Source: Xiphophorus maculatus (lineage: Eukaryota > Chordata > Actinopteri > Cyprinodontiformes > Poeciliidae). From it: a DNA stretch of 64,000 bases. Location of the stretch: the NCBI RefSeq assembly GCF_002775205.1, contig NC_036456.1:5781463-5845462 (forward strand), written 5' to 3'. Shown piece by piece: positions 1 to 11,917 of the stretch. A program made the position numbers and the translations under genes. Below the pieces are notes generated by a model. That model was not told the DNA's origin. It searched no databases and worked only from the letters and a program-made list of their open reading frames with translations. Within the stretch, counting starts at the first letter, position 1, and each line of letters begins with the position of its first letter.

Positions 1-1307
1 AATAATCACATTATTATGTGGCTAAGCCATGAGAGGAAACTAGTCAAAAGGATCAGGTTTAACTGATCCACACACAGCATGCATGTTCACGACTAGAGCT
101 TTCCGCTCGGCAGTATTGTTCTGCCAGCTTACGGTGCCGAAATGCACGAAGACAACTTTTTTACTTAAGCCTTCATACATGGGTGCTTCAGGGCTTTAAA
201 ACTTAAGTCACATGCGGTTTTCCACAAAATACTAATTTATGATATTTCTTAGATTTTTTTTTTTTCTCAAAAGCTGATTTTTTTGCTGCGACTGTGTGAT
301 TGCTTTAAACATTCCTCCTTCTGCCGATGTTGCTTTATCTCTCAATCGTGATTAAAAGAATATTAAATAAAATGACAATTTCTTCTTGGCATTCACTTGC
401 AGCCGAGCACTTAAGCAACGAAACACATGTAAATATTTCCATTGACACTTATTCAGGCGGAAACAGAGCGGACTGACAGGATGTCTGACTCCACCACACC
501 GCACATACTTCCTCCTACAAATGCTCTGTATTTACCGTCTGCTCACCGGCAATGCCAGGGTGTCGTCGCTTCAGCTGCCCATCAAGGCTGGTGTGGCAGC
601 AAAACCTACCTTAAGTGTTTTCATACTTTGTACCACGTTAGGCTTCGGAAGTAAACAACTTTTATAACCCAGCTCAAAAGCAGGGCCTTGTTGCACACGT
701 CAGTTGGAGAGGACAGTTGCAAAAGAGTTTAAGGAAATAACTTTCTTTTCTAAAAAATATTTATGTTTGTTAATACAAATATTGGTGCTGACTGATTGTC
801 ATAGTCGACAGAACATCTGTGTTTCTCAGCCTTTCCACTCTCGCATAGACCAGACTCATACTCTGCCCTTTAAGTCTTTCCAGTTTTCCACAAACTATGG
901 CATCCAGTTATTTCAAATGATGCTAATTTTAGCTTTGTACTTTTATTTCTTCATTTGATTTCTTCTTCTGTTTTCTCGTAATGAACGTTTACGAAAAACT
1001 TTGATCACGCTAACGCCAACATTTTCTACTCCAAATAAGCATTCTTAAGCTAGCTAAGCTTTATTACCAGAAATGTTGTACATTTTTGGTAAAATTTGAG
1101 GCATTTAAGAGTATTGTCAACTAGTACAGTTTTGTCAATTCTGTAAGATTTCAGTTTATCCTATTTCCCACAGCTGATTTGAACTCATCCCATTGAGACC
1201 ACACTCATGCTCGCACTGGAGAACGAGTTATGAGAAGTTTCATGTACACCTGTTTTTTTTTCAGCTGGATTGCTCGCACTCATTCTTAAACTCGATCTAG
1301 AATCATC
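1..1307. other. No gene recognised
   Basis: AT-rich non-coding sequence with T-runs. Short open frames occur on both strands, but none shows a family motif, a splice-site pair or a start context that would support a gene. Confidence 0.5.
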
Positions 1308-1354
1308 ATTTAACCCAGTGCTTCTCAATTATTTTCTGTCATGCCCCCCCCAGG

Positions 1355-1735
1355 AAGAAGAAAACATCTCATATTATATTTTAATATTTTTGATTTTCAG
1401 TTTTGGGCCTTTAGTTTAGCCAAACTTAGCTGTACTGTTATTTGTTTTTGTGTTATTTGTAATTGTATTCTGTTTATTTACCCCTATTGTGTCTTAATTG
1501 GACTGATCAGCCAGTATATAAACCCCTGTGTGTCATTTCTTTGTTAGGTCAGTTATGTTTGTTTGTGCAGCCAGTTTGTTTACATGTTTTGCCTGAGTTC
1601 AGTTTTGTTTCTTTGACCTCATTTATGAGCTCAGTTTATCTTTTGTTATTTATAATCTTTGGGTTAAAATAAAAAACCCTATTTTTCTAATATGTCCCGT
1701 GGCTCCTCCTGTTTTTAACTCGGTCCATCACAGAG
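1355..1735 (+). repeat. Possible nested LTR-like fragment inside the hAT element
   Basis: This stretch between the hAT end and the transposase remnant contains TATAAA near 1518, an AATAAA near 1668, and a tail CTCGGTCCATCACA that resembles the 3' part of fish LTR retrotransposons. No matching second LTR, primer-binding site or internal coding region was found, so this is a weak call. It could equally be the element's own 3' non-coding DNA. Confidence 0.25.
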
Positions 1736-2142
1736 AGAATAAAAAAAGAAAGAAATATGGACCAACCTACAACAAAGAACAGCTTTATTAACTGTAGCAG
1801 AAAAGATTTAAAGTGCATCTGAAATTCAAAAATAAAATGAAATCCTTAATTAAACTATTAACATTTTTTGACTGACCATGTCAAACCACATGATACTGAA
1901 AAATAAAAGGACATGAAATCAATAAATAATAATGCATTCAAACCGATCACCAACATTAACTCAGGAGCACAATATTTTAAAAAAAAACTTTAACCTGCAA
2001 AACAAAAATATATAAAATAATTTGTGCTGATTTTTTTAAATCAAAGATGATGTCTGGATTAATGGCTACAATGAGCACGTTTTGCAATGCACAGCGTTTC
2101 GAAGCGGGTTTGAAGCAGGACACAGCAACTCTCAGCTCCTGC

Positions 2143-3763
2143 TCAATGTGTAGCCGGGACCTGGATTTGCTTTTCAGAGCAGCAACAGCACAGAAGCCAG
2201 ACTCGCACTAAGAGTGGATATTGCTTCTCCACATTCAGCCAGAATTCACTCAGTGTCTGGGATGTGAAACTTAGTCTCAATATGGAGTCAGATGTGATGT
2301 CTATGAACTGCTCCTCCTCTACAGAGCTAAAACCAGTTGGAGCTGGTGCATTAAAAGGATCTCTCACCCAGTCATACTGGGAACTGTTTTCAGGGAAGTA
2401 CTTTGTAAAGAATCCCATCAGTGATGAAATGTGCTGCTTAAAATATGGAATCACTGAGGTGGCATCATAGTCAGTAGTGTCAACAAATTCCTGCAGGTTC
2501 TCAAATGACTCAGTATTTCCTTCATCAAGTCGCCTGCCCCACATTGCGAGCTTTCGAGTGAAAGAGCTGATCTTGTCTGTGACCTGAGGGAGGTGTTGAT
2601 CTTTCCCTTGAAGCTGTAGATTTAGTTCGTTGAGCTTTCCAAATATGTCACTCAGGTAGGCCAGTTTCATCAGAAAGTTCTCATCACTAAACTTTCTTGC
2701 AACTTCATACTTGTGCTCCTGCTCCAAAAACATTCTTATCTCCTCTCTGAGCTCAAAAACTCGGGACAACACTTTTCCTCGTGACAGCCACCTTGCCTCA
2801 CTGTGAAACAGCACAGCTTGATGTTCAGCTCCCATCTCCTCACAGACAGCAGAGAAGACTCTTGTTTTTAGTGGTCTGGTCTTTATTAAATTGACTACAC
2901 CTACAATGTCAGTCATAACCTCACTTCATTCAGAGGAAAGGTGCCTTGATGCCAGTGCTTCTCTGTGTATAACACAGTGTGTCCACTCAGCATTAGGTGA
3001 GGCCTTCGTGATGAGAGTCCGAAGTCCTTTTCTCATCCCTGCCATGGTCTGTGCACCATCACTGCAAACAGCAATGCAGTTCTCCCACTTTAGCCCATTC
3101 TCAGTCAGGACGTACATAAGCAATAAACAAACAGTCTTTGTTGCTGTCAGTTGCTTCAACAAATTGTTTGCCTTTGAGTTTATCTACCAGCTGTTCTTTA
3201 AGATCATCAGCAATGTCATTTATACGTCTAGCAACAGTGTCATTGGACAGAGGGATAGTTTTTATTTTTGCAGCACATCCAGCATGACAGAGACCACGTC
3301 TAATGCTGCAGGCGGTATCAGCTCCTCTGCTATGGTGTGGGGTTTTTTTGCACTGAGCAATTTGGTACGCCACCTTATATGATGCCAACAACGCTCGCTG
3401 GTTTACTGAAGTAGCAGTCACAAAGCGGGATGATTGTTGGCAATATTCGGCACGTTTTCGCTGAGAAAACTCAAGCGGCTTATCAGCGTGGTTGGGGTGT
3501 AATGTCTTTAAGTGACGCCTTAATTTATTTGGCTTCATGCTGTCCGCTGCCAACATTTTGAGACACAGTAAGCACACCGGTCTTTCCTCGTCTCCCACCG
3601 TAGTCACAGTGAAGCCAAGCGCTACATACGCTTCGTCATATTTCCTCGTCTTAGCTTTTGGGAGACTTTCGTTTGTCTCTTTATCTCCGTCTCTCTTCGC
3701 CTGTCTTCTCATCCCTGTTAAATATTTTTCCATGGTGTCACTTGAGGGTTTGCTACACTTCAT
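2143..3763 (-). pseudogene. hAT transposase remnant (BED zinc finger, ZBED5-like)
   Basis: Reading down the minus strand from 3763, the first part has a BED-type finger (CLLC about residue 64, HLKTLH about residue 84) and the family signature TIPLSNDTVARRI. The frame then breaks near 3130-3160, where the segment that should carry the first catalytic Asp is missing. The second part (2926-3162) has the ENGLKWENC and THCVIHREALAS motifs and ends in an in-frame TGA at 2926-2928. The third part (2143-2916) has EEMGAEHQAVLFHSEARWLS and W-x-x-R-L-D motifs. The C-terminal dimerisation segment continues in another frame below about 2180, with the motif SRLHIEQELRVAV. At least two frameshifts, one stop and internal deletions make it non-functional. 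Confidence 0.85.
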
Positions 3764-3967
3764 GTCTACACTTCATACTCATACTATGTGCAAAGCGCGC
3801 AAACCCCTACACCACCGAGTGAATGCTCCCTGCGCACACTCTGCCAATGAGAGCGCCACTGCCCCCTAATGTAGTGGAGGTGCAATTGCACTTTATTCTA
3901 GGACAGTAAAAAAAATAAAAACAAAAAAGCATGTTCCCTGAGGTCAAACGCGCCCACCTTGATGGAG

Positions 3968-3998
<31 letters not shown>
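3968..3998. repeat. 31-base poly-C run
   Basis: Uninterrupted C homopolymer inside the right end of the hAT element. The left end has a short C run at the matching place (CCCCCCCC after 1341), so the tract probably expanded from a C-rich subterminal segment. Its length is likely to be uncertain in assembly. Confidence 0.9.
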
Positions 3999-4984
3999 AC
4001 ACACACTATTTGAGAAGCACTGATTTAACCTAACCTAACCTGTGTGCTGTGGAGGGAAACTGGAGTACAGCACACATTGTTTTCTCTGCCACCACATCAT
4101 GAGCTGCATTAAAGTTCACATGCAGTCAATACTTGAGCGTAACAGTGGTGTGTTACAAATTTGCGAAGAGGAATCAGGCCTGTTAAAACTTTTACGAGAA
4201 ACATTTAGAAAAAAAGGCAGACAGTCTGTTCTGGGGAAACTTTCTTTTCTTACGAGTGGTATGTTTTCTAATAGCAGTGTGAAACTGGTGTTTTCCGATG
4301 GTCCTTGAGGAACATGTTTTACATGTTTTTCTGCTTCAAAATGCTTTGTGTATGTTGACAGATAGTTGCAATGCTTTTCCATAATCAGGTGGCATGCTTG
4401 TGAGTTCATTCATTAGGCATGTTAGCCACAGAGGCACAACCCTGTGCCCTGAAGGCACGGGGTTGAGAAATGCTTGACCAGCCAACTGCTTGTAAACGCT
4501 CTGTTCCCACCAACACTAAAAATAAGTTCAGCTTTCACTGTTTCTAATGGAATTTAATGATTTAAAAAAGCAATAAATCATTTTAAAAAATCTAAATAAA
4601 GAACATTCAGAAGAAACATAACAAAGACTGAGGAGCAGCTTGCCAGTCAGTATCCACATTTCGCTACTTCTTGCCAACTTCCAGCCCTTTTACTCTGATA
4701 AAAAAAATTACCTATATATATGTATTTGTATGTATTTAAAACACACCAGTATATCTTTCATCAGATAAATAATTATTAAAATTATTTATATTATTTTTTT
4801 AATGAAGTTTATAAAATTGCATAATATTTTCTCCGATTGTGGTTTTGATGTTCTGGATGTTCTACTGATTAAGTGTGAGAAATTACCTGGATAACAGATA
4901 TTTACTGGTGTAACACACCTTCCAGTAGGCTACTTCTGGAAAACTACTAATTTTAACATTTCTTCCTATGAGCAAATGTAAAAC

Positions 4985-5410
4985 ATTATAAAGTAAGTCA
5001 GTGTTAGTCAACATGCTAGTAGAGATTCACAAGCTACTGATAGCATTTCAGCTAACTGTGGCATTTTAGCCAAGTTTGATTCATATACTAAGGTTTGCAT
5101 ACTGAATGGAATAAGTAAATATTAGTCAATATGCTAGTGATAGCCCACATACTAATGGCAGCAATAAAGCTAAGATTAGCACGTTAGCTGCTTTTGGTAT
5201 TAAAGCTAAACTTAATATAATGAATGGAGTAAATCAATGTTAGACAACATGGTAGTGATAGCACATGTGTTTTTTAGGTGCTGAAAACACATGTGCATTT
5301 TAGCTAACTTTGTGGTTAGCTATTGGTTTATAATTTTATCTTATAAACCAATATTTACATACTAAAGGGAGAAAGTCACTGTTAATAAACATCTTGTAGT
5401 AACAGCTCCT
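4985..5410. repeat. Diverged tandem repeat, unit about 115-140 bp, about four copies
   Basis: A related phrase (GTAAGTCAGTGTTAGTCAAC, then ATGCTAGTGATAGC) recurs near 4993, 5115, 5232 and 5373 with substitutions. Each copy is followed by GCTAA/TTAGC-rich sequence. No coding content. Confidence 0.6.
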
Positions 5411-8400
5411 TACTTTCACTCAGAAAGTCAGATACGAAAAGACAAAGAAATGAAAAATGTATAAAATGGCAAAAGTTCGAAAGGAGCAGCACCCAAGAAC
5501 AATAAACAACAATACGACTCAAGACAGCAACAATAATGATAGTAATATTAATCATAAAATAAGTAGCCTACATCTTCTTTGATGATGGACAGGACGGCGC
5601 TGGCCCAAAATAGATTGACAAACACGACTCTAGCCTCTATAAGGACAAACATATTTAACTTTAAACATAACAGTGTTGTGCTTAAGTATTATTTTATCAT
5701 TTACCTGAAAGCACTTTTTATCTGTATGCTGCCACATTACATCAAGGGGAAAATGTGTTCAGCATTATTTAGTTTAAATGAGAAAACTCATTGAACGCAT
5801 AGACAGCTACCTATCAATATCTGAACAGTTTGTTAATGTGTAGCTTCATCAATACATTCTGCCCTCACTGGCCTTTTGAGGATGTTTGTGATCTTGATGT
5901 GGCCCGAAACGAAAATGAGTTTGACACCCCTGCCTTAAAGCATTGCTAAGTTTTTTTTTTTTCCCAACCAAGCATTGTAATTCTACCTTTATCACTAACA
6001 TGAAACATGAGATTATTTGCCCAAGGCTGGTCTGAATATCATCTTAAACAAATATGAAATAGCAAACCTAAAACAACTTCTAGTTTCTCATAGTCAGTCT
6101 CCAACTTATTTATGTAATTTTGCTTTTTGCAGGTCATTCCATCAGACTGTTTGCAGATTAAGACTGTTTTGATTTCTCCACCCCATCCGTGCACACCACG
6201 TTGTCAAAGCAATATCAAAATACTGTGAGCGCATAAAACTAAGCAACATTATTGAAACTGGGCAGACCTGCCGAATAGCAACTAAGTGTCTCACCGACAG
6301 GTTGCCTTTATTTCAACATCGGTTTGTGGCATTCCTGAAATTCTTCAATGTGTTCACTTTGCATATGTCTCGGTCATGTGCTGTGAGAATGTTGACACCC
6401 TTGTCATACAGCACAGTTTGACTAAGATAGAAAAAGTACATAGATGACTTCGTGAGATCCGGGTTGTCTGTTTGGCTGCATCATAACAGCAGAGGGGGGG
6501 AAAAAAAGGGATGTGGCAAATCAGTCAGCAGAAAACCTGCACACTTTTCCCTTGACTGTCAGGCAGTCGATAGGTCAAACACTTAAAAACTGGATTTTGT
6601 GTATTCATTAAACATGTATGACTGAAAACTCCCTCTTCAGTAAACTGAACCTAACAGTATGTTCTCTATCGAATCCTCTTGCTTTACATGACATTGATGA
6701 GTTGATGTTTTTTTTTATTCTTACCAGTTTCTTTTCAGCATTTTCTTTTTGTAAACATTTCAATAAAGAAATGTGTTGATTTCCTCTTATTATCGGAAGA
6801 TGCGCTAGTTTCTTTCGAAGGGTTATGTTCAGTTGGAAGCAGATATTTACGTACACCAAATAAAACGACACATCCACTTCTGTTTCTCACTCTGCAGTTG
6901 AATCACAACAAACTTCTTTTGATTTTGCTCAGTTATACTTACCAAAATTATTTCTACTTGATAAATGCCCGAAAAGTTAGAGAGAACTTTTTTTTTTGTA
7001 CCTTTCCTTATATTCAGACATTTACATACGTAGGGTTAGTGTGAGGGGTAATTATCTTTAAAACAGTACGACTTCAGTCAAACCCAGCGGTGTATCAAGC
7101 TTTTCAGAAGTGTGACGGATGTCGTTTGTCTTTGAGGTTCTGATGATGATGCAGGTATGACTAGAAGGACTCGGGCAACTCTTTGAACAGCAACAATGTT
7201 AGCGCCAGTCTGAAAGCTGTGCTTTGCTCTAAATGCAAGCTGAACTTTGAGGATGTCTGGGCTGAATTCTGGGTACTGACCACTTGTTCCAGATGTCTTA
7301 ACATTTCCATTCCTTTTTGCTTGAATCTCCTGAAACTACATGTAATGAGCATCCAAGACTTTGAAGAATTTAGTCCTGTCGTAGTGAGGAGAGGACACTT
7401 ATATGTGCAGGTGCAGTACCTGCGGGGTACAGACGGGATACAGATACTAGGAGAGGCAATAGGAGTGGTACGCAACTTTGTTGCCTTTGAGTAAGGATCC
7501 TGAAAAGTCCCTGCGCTTCTTGTTTTGCAGCTGACAGGCAGCAGCTGAAAGCGCTCCATCGAAGGCATGTATGCTTCTCTGGAGGGACATTTTGAGAATC
7601 TCCAACTCCCCTTTTTTTTTTCAAAAGCACACAGAAGTCTCAGGGCATGTAATTCAGATCTGGCTCAATAATTCCCTCACCACTTCTGTGGGCCCTGAAA
7701 GGCAAACCCTGCCTGGAAAACATCTGCGTATGATTCAAAAGACATCTCCTTGCTGATTCCTACGCGCATTTCTGAACCCGTACTGACCGATCTTCATAAA
7801 TGTGTTGTCATGACAGTCTTATCATGACTAACAGGCCTCTCGCACACGGGAAATTGTTTGTGTACTTTATTCCAAAGAATGCTGCATCTGCATTCGTGGC
7901 TAGAGGTGATGTCTGATAATGAAAGGCTTTGGAGAAAAAAAAAACACTCACGCCCTCAACACCAAGACCGTCATGGAGCCATGGGAATTTCTGGTACCAC
8001 AGCCTTTGAAAGGCCAGAGCGTACTTGGTTCAAACACTGTTTGACAATGAATTTTGGATCTGGTTGACAGCTTACTGATCCAGCTTGTGTCTGTTACCGA
8101 TGACACATAAGAGACACATGCAACAGAAGCATTGTCTGCTTGTCTCGTATCTTTATCTTTATCTTCATTGTCTTTACCTTCCTCCTTCCTCTCTGTCCTC
8201 TTGTCTGTCCCTTCCTCAGTTTCCCCGTCATCCTCACTCCTGGTCGCCCCTTCATATCTTAAGGGGTATTTAAACTTCTGGATTCAACTGTAGCTTTTGT
8301 GGTTTTAAAAAACCTTTGTTTAGGTTACCCCTGTTTAAGGGATGTAATTTTTCCCTATTTATTACATTGAAATAAGTATACTGCAATGTGATTTTTGCTA

Positions 8401-9599
8401 ACTTTTTGTCACTCTCTGAGTTTATTCTTTTATTTCTAAAAAACAGTTAAAACAAAGAAGCCTGACTTTGCACTTTCAAAACTTAAAAAAAAAAAAAAAA
8501 GCCATTCTGGTATTAAAAACTGAAACGCAAAAGAAACCAGTTAAGATTTTTTTCTGGAACTTTTACATACGCATCAGATTTGACACTATGCTTCCTTTTT
8601 TAAAAAGCAGTGTTTATTTCTTTAAATGGCCTATTGTTTGATACAGGCTAGTAATTATAAAGAACAACGTGTTGCCTTCGTTTGATTACTTGTGATTGTA
8701 CTCATCAGAATCACTCCACGGTTTTGTCGTCACAAAAGTCGGAGCGAACAACCTCGCTCAGTTTAGAGCTGAGGCTCTGCGTTGTCGGTCGTACTCTGAC
8801 AGAGCTGTGGACAAGAAACACAACCCTGTTCCTTTACCCAGGGTGTTTACCATTTGGCAAATGGAAAGTAACTATTCAGTTCAGCACACACAAACAAAAA
8901 ATCAGTCGGCAGCTGGCAAGAAACTATGCGCATCAGTTAGTGGTCCGACCTGCTTTAGCAGACGTATCTCGTTCTTCGTCACGTCTCCCGTCTCACACGT
9001 CAACGGGGAGCATTTCTTGGCCCGGTGCCTCTTCATGTTTGTTTCATCAGTTCTCATCTGTCTCAAGGGCACTGGCACTTCGATTAGAGTGATGTTTATA
9101 TTGTTTGGGTAATTCCGAAACTTTGACTTCATTCTTCACACATTAAAAAAAAAAAAAAAAGTATCTGTTGCAGTGACTTGGGTCGCTGTCCTGTTGTTGA
9201 GGCCCAGTTGTTGAGCTGTTGAGACAAATCAGCTCACATTAGTTTTTCCCCCCCCGAGATATTTTAGGAAACATGTTGACAAGGTGACTGAGGTATAGAG
9301 AAATCTTACCCCTGTGCTTGTAACTGTGTAAAAAAAGAGCCAAATGTTTCCGTTTGTTTGAAGCCATTTTAGAAATCTACAGTAAGCCGTCGCTGTTTTC
9401 ATTTCAAATAGAAGAACTTTTAAAGATTTCAGGGCCTAATTTTTCAGAGACGTTTATGTTTTAGACTCCCAAGATCTTCTAGTGTTTATATTTTAAATTT
9501 CATTCTGATCGGCCACAGTTTACTCTCATCAGCTTACTGCAATCTGAGCAATTTTATTTTATTTCTTTAAAAAAAAAAGCATATTTAGTTTTCACCGAG
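5411..9599. other. No gene recognised
   Basis: AT-rich non-coding sequence. The longest open frames (7183-7494 plus, about 103 codons; 8696-9112 plus, about 138 codons) overlap frames of similar length on the other strand, show no recognisable motif and have no convincing splice context. A pyrimidine-rich stretch lies at about 8140-8260. Confidence 0.45.
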
Positions 9600-9992
9600 C
9601 ACTGCTTAAATTGTAAAATTTGACCAAGTGTTTTTGGTCCAGTTTATAGTGAAAATATCTTAGTACAGTTGTAATAAGACCAGACTTAACTTGCAATTAA
9701 CTTTTCAGCAAGATAGAGGAGCTTGTTATTAGTCAATAATTCATTGATACTGATGAAAAAGAACTAGTTTCACAGGCAGATTATTTTCACTTATAACATG
9801 GAAACAGAGAAATAATCTGCCAGTGGAACTAGTACTTCTTTAAAGACATATTAAGGACTTATTTAGTTAAAAAAAAACAACTTACAAGTAACCTTGTAGC
9901 AAGTTATACAAGTTTGTTGTGTCTTATTTCAAGTGTACCAAGATATTTGTACTAGAAAGTAGGCCAAAAATACTTTTTGTATTTTTGCCGTG
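9600..9992. mobile_element. Foldback MITE, copy 1
   Basis: One of three relatives in the window. The left arm starts CACTGC at 9600 and runs through CAAGTGTTTTTGGTCCAG. The right arm carries the inverse (TGTACCAAGATATTTG, then TAGGCCAAAAATAC) and ends GCCGTG at 9992. The centre is also palindromic (AACTAGTTTCACAGGCAGATTATT against AATAATCTGCCAGTGGAACTAG). There is no coding capacity, so it would need a transposase from elsewhere. The family is not assigned. Confidence 0.7.
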
Positions 9993-11506
9993 ATGACACT
10001 GCAGCTAAAATAAATGCTTCACTCTTTAGCAGCTGTATTCGGCTCATTTTAACAAGTTCTCTTATGATGTTTCTAATAAAAAATGTGAAATTAAAAGAGG
10101 ACTTTTCAGTATTTTATGCAGCTCCTACTGTAGTGACGACTGCCGGTGATGACGCACGTTTAATGTAATTTAAATTGCAGGGCACTCGCCTTTGAAAGAC
10201 AATGAAATTTGCAAAGGAGGTAAAATGCGCCTAACACACAAGGTAGATTTGAATGAATTAAAACCAATTTGAAACTATATAAACAAGTTTGTTTAGAGGT
10301 TCATATTGCTTAGTTAAGACATCAAAGGCCATTTGTATAGAGAACTGTCCACTTTTCCATGTGAACACCTTGAACAGGTCAGTGCAGATTCTTTCATTAC
10401 TCGCACCCACATGACCGACAAAGTAGCAAATACGTTTTTCTGGAACTGGAACTTCCTTTTTACTATAAATTACTTTATATATATAATTTATATAAATATA
10501 TATAAATGTATCTTCTGTTAAACTGAAAGGCAGATTTTCAGTCCAGTCATTGCAAATTAGATCTTGATCTCTACGGGGTTTTAATCTGGTTAAATAAAGG
10601 AATATGGAAAAAACTATTTCCATAATAAAAGACTAGATTTAGTTCTGGTTTATTACATTTGGTTTAACCGCAACACAACCACAAGGTTTCAGTCAGCCAC
10701 CACTGAAGATTAGATTTTGTTTTTTTAAGGTCAAAAGCTGAACTGCAGGTATTACCAGTAAGCACCGAGATCGGAAAGGATGATTTGAGGTGTGAATACT
10801 TGAATGACATAACCTGCAGACAGGAATGAGAAAATGAATTCCCCAAAGTGGCTTTTACAGGAAATACATGAATCCTGTTTGGTGAGAAGGAAGCTATCCA
10901 AAAAACAACAAAAGAAACTTCCTGTATTTTGTTTATCGAGGCCGTGGGTTGTCTTTTTTTTGTACGTCAGCGTGCAATTATGTTTCATAAGTTTGAATTC
11001 TCACAGTGCAGAATCAACAAAAGTACCAAACTCTTTCCCTCTTTCTGCCAGACTCAGTGGGACAAGATGTGTTGTCAAATTTTAAACTTTTCCATTTGAA
11101 CTTGACGAGTTGTAGCCTCCTTTTCCACCAACCAGAAAAGTCAGCTCTGTTACAGTGAAGTTATTCAACCAGGTCAGTCAGCCACACTTGGTGGAGATGT
11201 TAGGTGTACAATTCCTCTTCCGTCTGGACTTAAGTTAGGGTGAAGGTTTCCTTTTAAAAATATCAGTTTTATGACATTTTGAGTGATAAGTGTCACCTGG
11301 ATATTGGCATGAGGGCACCAACTCTGTTTTTCAGCATTTTTGCAGCTAAAAACATTCCTTTTCTTTGGCTGTGATACAAAACACCTCAATGACTGTAATT
11401 ATAGGCTGCATTTGAACTTCCTTTGTTCCATTGTTTCCAGTTTACCGTTCATGTTGACATCTGTTAAGGTTTGGTTCCTGACAGAATTATTTTTTTCCCC
11501 CCGCAG
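9993..11506. other. No gene recognised
   Basis: AT-rich non-coding sequence. There is a TATATAATTTATATAAATATATA-type patch at 10476-10506. No supported coding region was seen. Confidence 0.45.
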
Positions 11507-11690
11507 CCATAAGGACGGCCCTTCCACATTTTTTCAGGCCTTCATGCCGGCATTGTGGCGCGAGCACGCGGCGTTCATGCAGCGTTTACCGGAACATTCT
11601 CTGATCCAAACCGGTCTCCGCGTGTCTCTGCTGCCTGGTTACGGCCTTCCACAAGTTATGTCATTAACCAAACATATAAAATGTGAATAA
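11507..11690 (+). CDS. Candidate 3'-terminal exon of an unidentified plus-strand gene
   Basis: A strong acceptor (TTTTTTTCCCCCCGCAG) ends at 11506. The sequence after it is unusually GC- and CpG-rich for this region and stays open for about 60 codons, with text such as PALWREHAAFMQRLPEHS. The stop TAA at 11688-11690 lies inside an AATAAA signal (11686-11691). No upstream exon was found and the protein is not recognised, so it may be a relic or chance. Confidence 0.2.
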
Positions 11691-11702
11691 ACCACTTTTA
11701 TT
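11686..11702. terminator. Convergent polyadenylation signals
   Basis: AATAAA on the plus strand at 11686-11691 and AATAAA on the minus strand at 11697-11702 lie five bases apart. The minus-strand signal is about 215 bases past the stop of ApoL-like gene A and is a good candidate for its poly(A) signal. Confidence 0.5.
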
Positions 11703-11917
11703 AAAAGAGAAAAAGGCACACATTTAGAGTAATTACAATAAAACATTTTAGTCAAGTATACTTAAAAGAATCTAGTGAAATATTTTAGAAAAAGTAACAT
11801 TACTCTGTTCAGTAACGATTGGAAAAAAAAAAAAAATACCAAAGCTATTGCCCCATTTGAGTTTGTCTGTCTTGTTAAAGCCGGGATGCTTCATTTTAAA
11901 CACGCGGCCACCATCCC

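Larger units (their letters stand above)
1316..4022 (-). mobile_element. hAT-superfamily DNA transposon, full length but inactive
   Basis: Both ends are visible. The left end begins CAGTGCTTCTCAA at 1316 and the right end is its reverse complement, ending TTGAGAAGCACTG at 4022. An 8-bp direct repeat ATTTAACC flanks the element at 1308-1315 and 4023-4030, as expected for hAT insertion. The minus strand carries a broken BED-finger transposase related to the ZBED5-like domesticated family. A 31-base C run lies just inside the right end, and an unrelated AT-rich stretch (about 1355-1735) lies inside the left end. The exact target duplication shows both borders are original, although the coding region is dead. 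Confidence 0.9.

Noticed and set aside
7183-7494. 103-codon plus-strand gene
   Set aside because: No motif, no splice context, and an equally long overlapping minus-strand frame; treated as chance.
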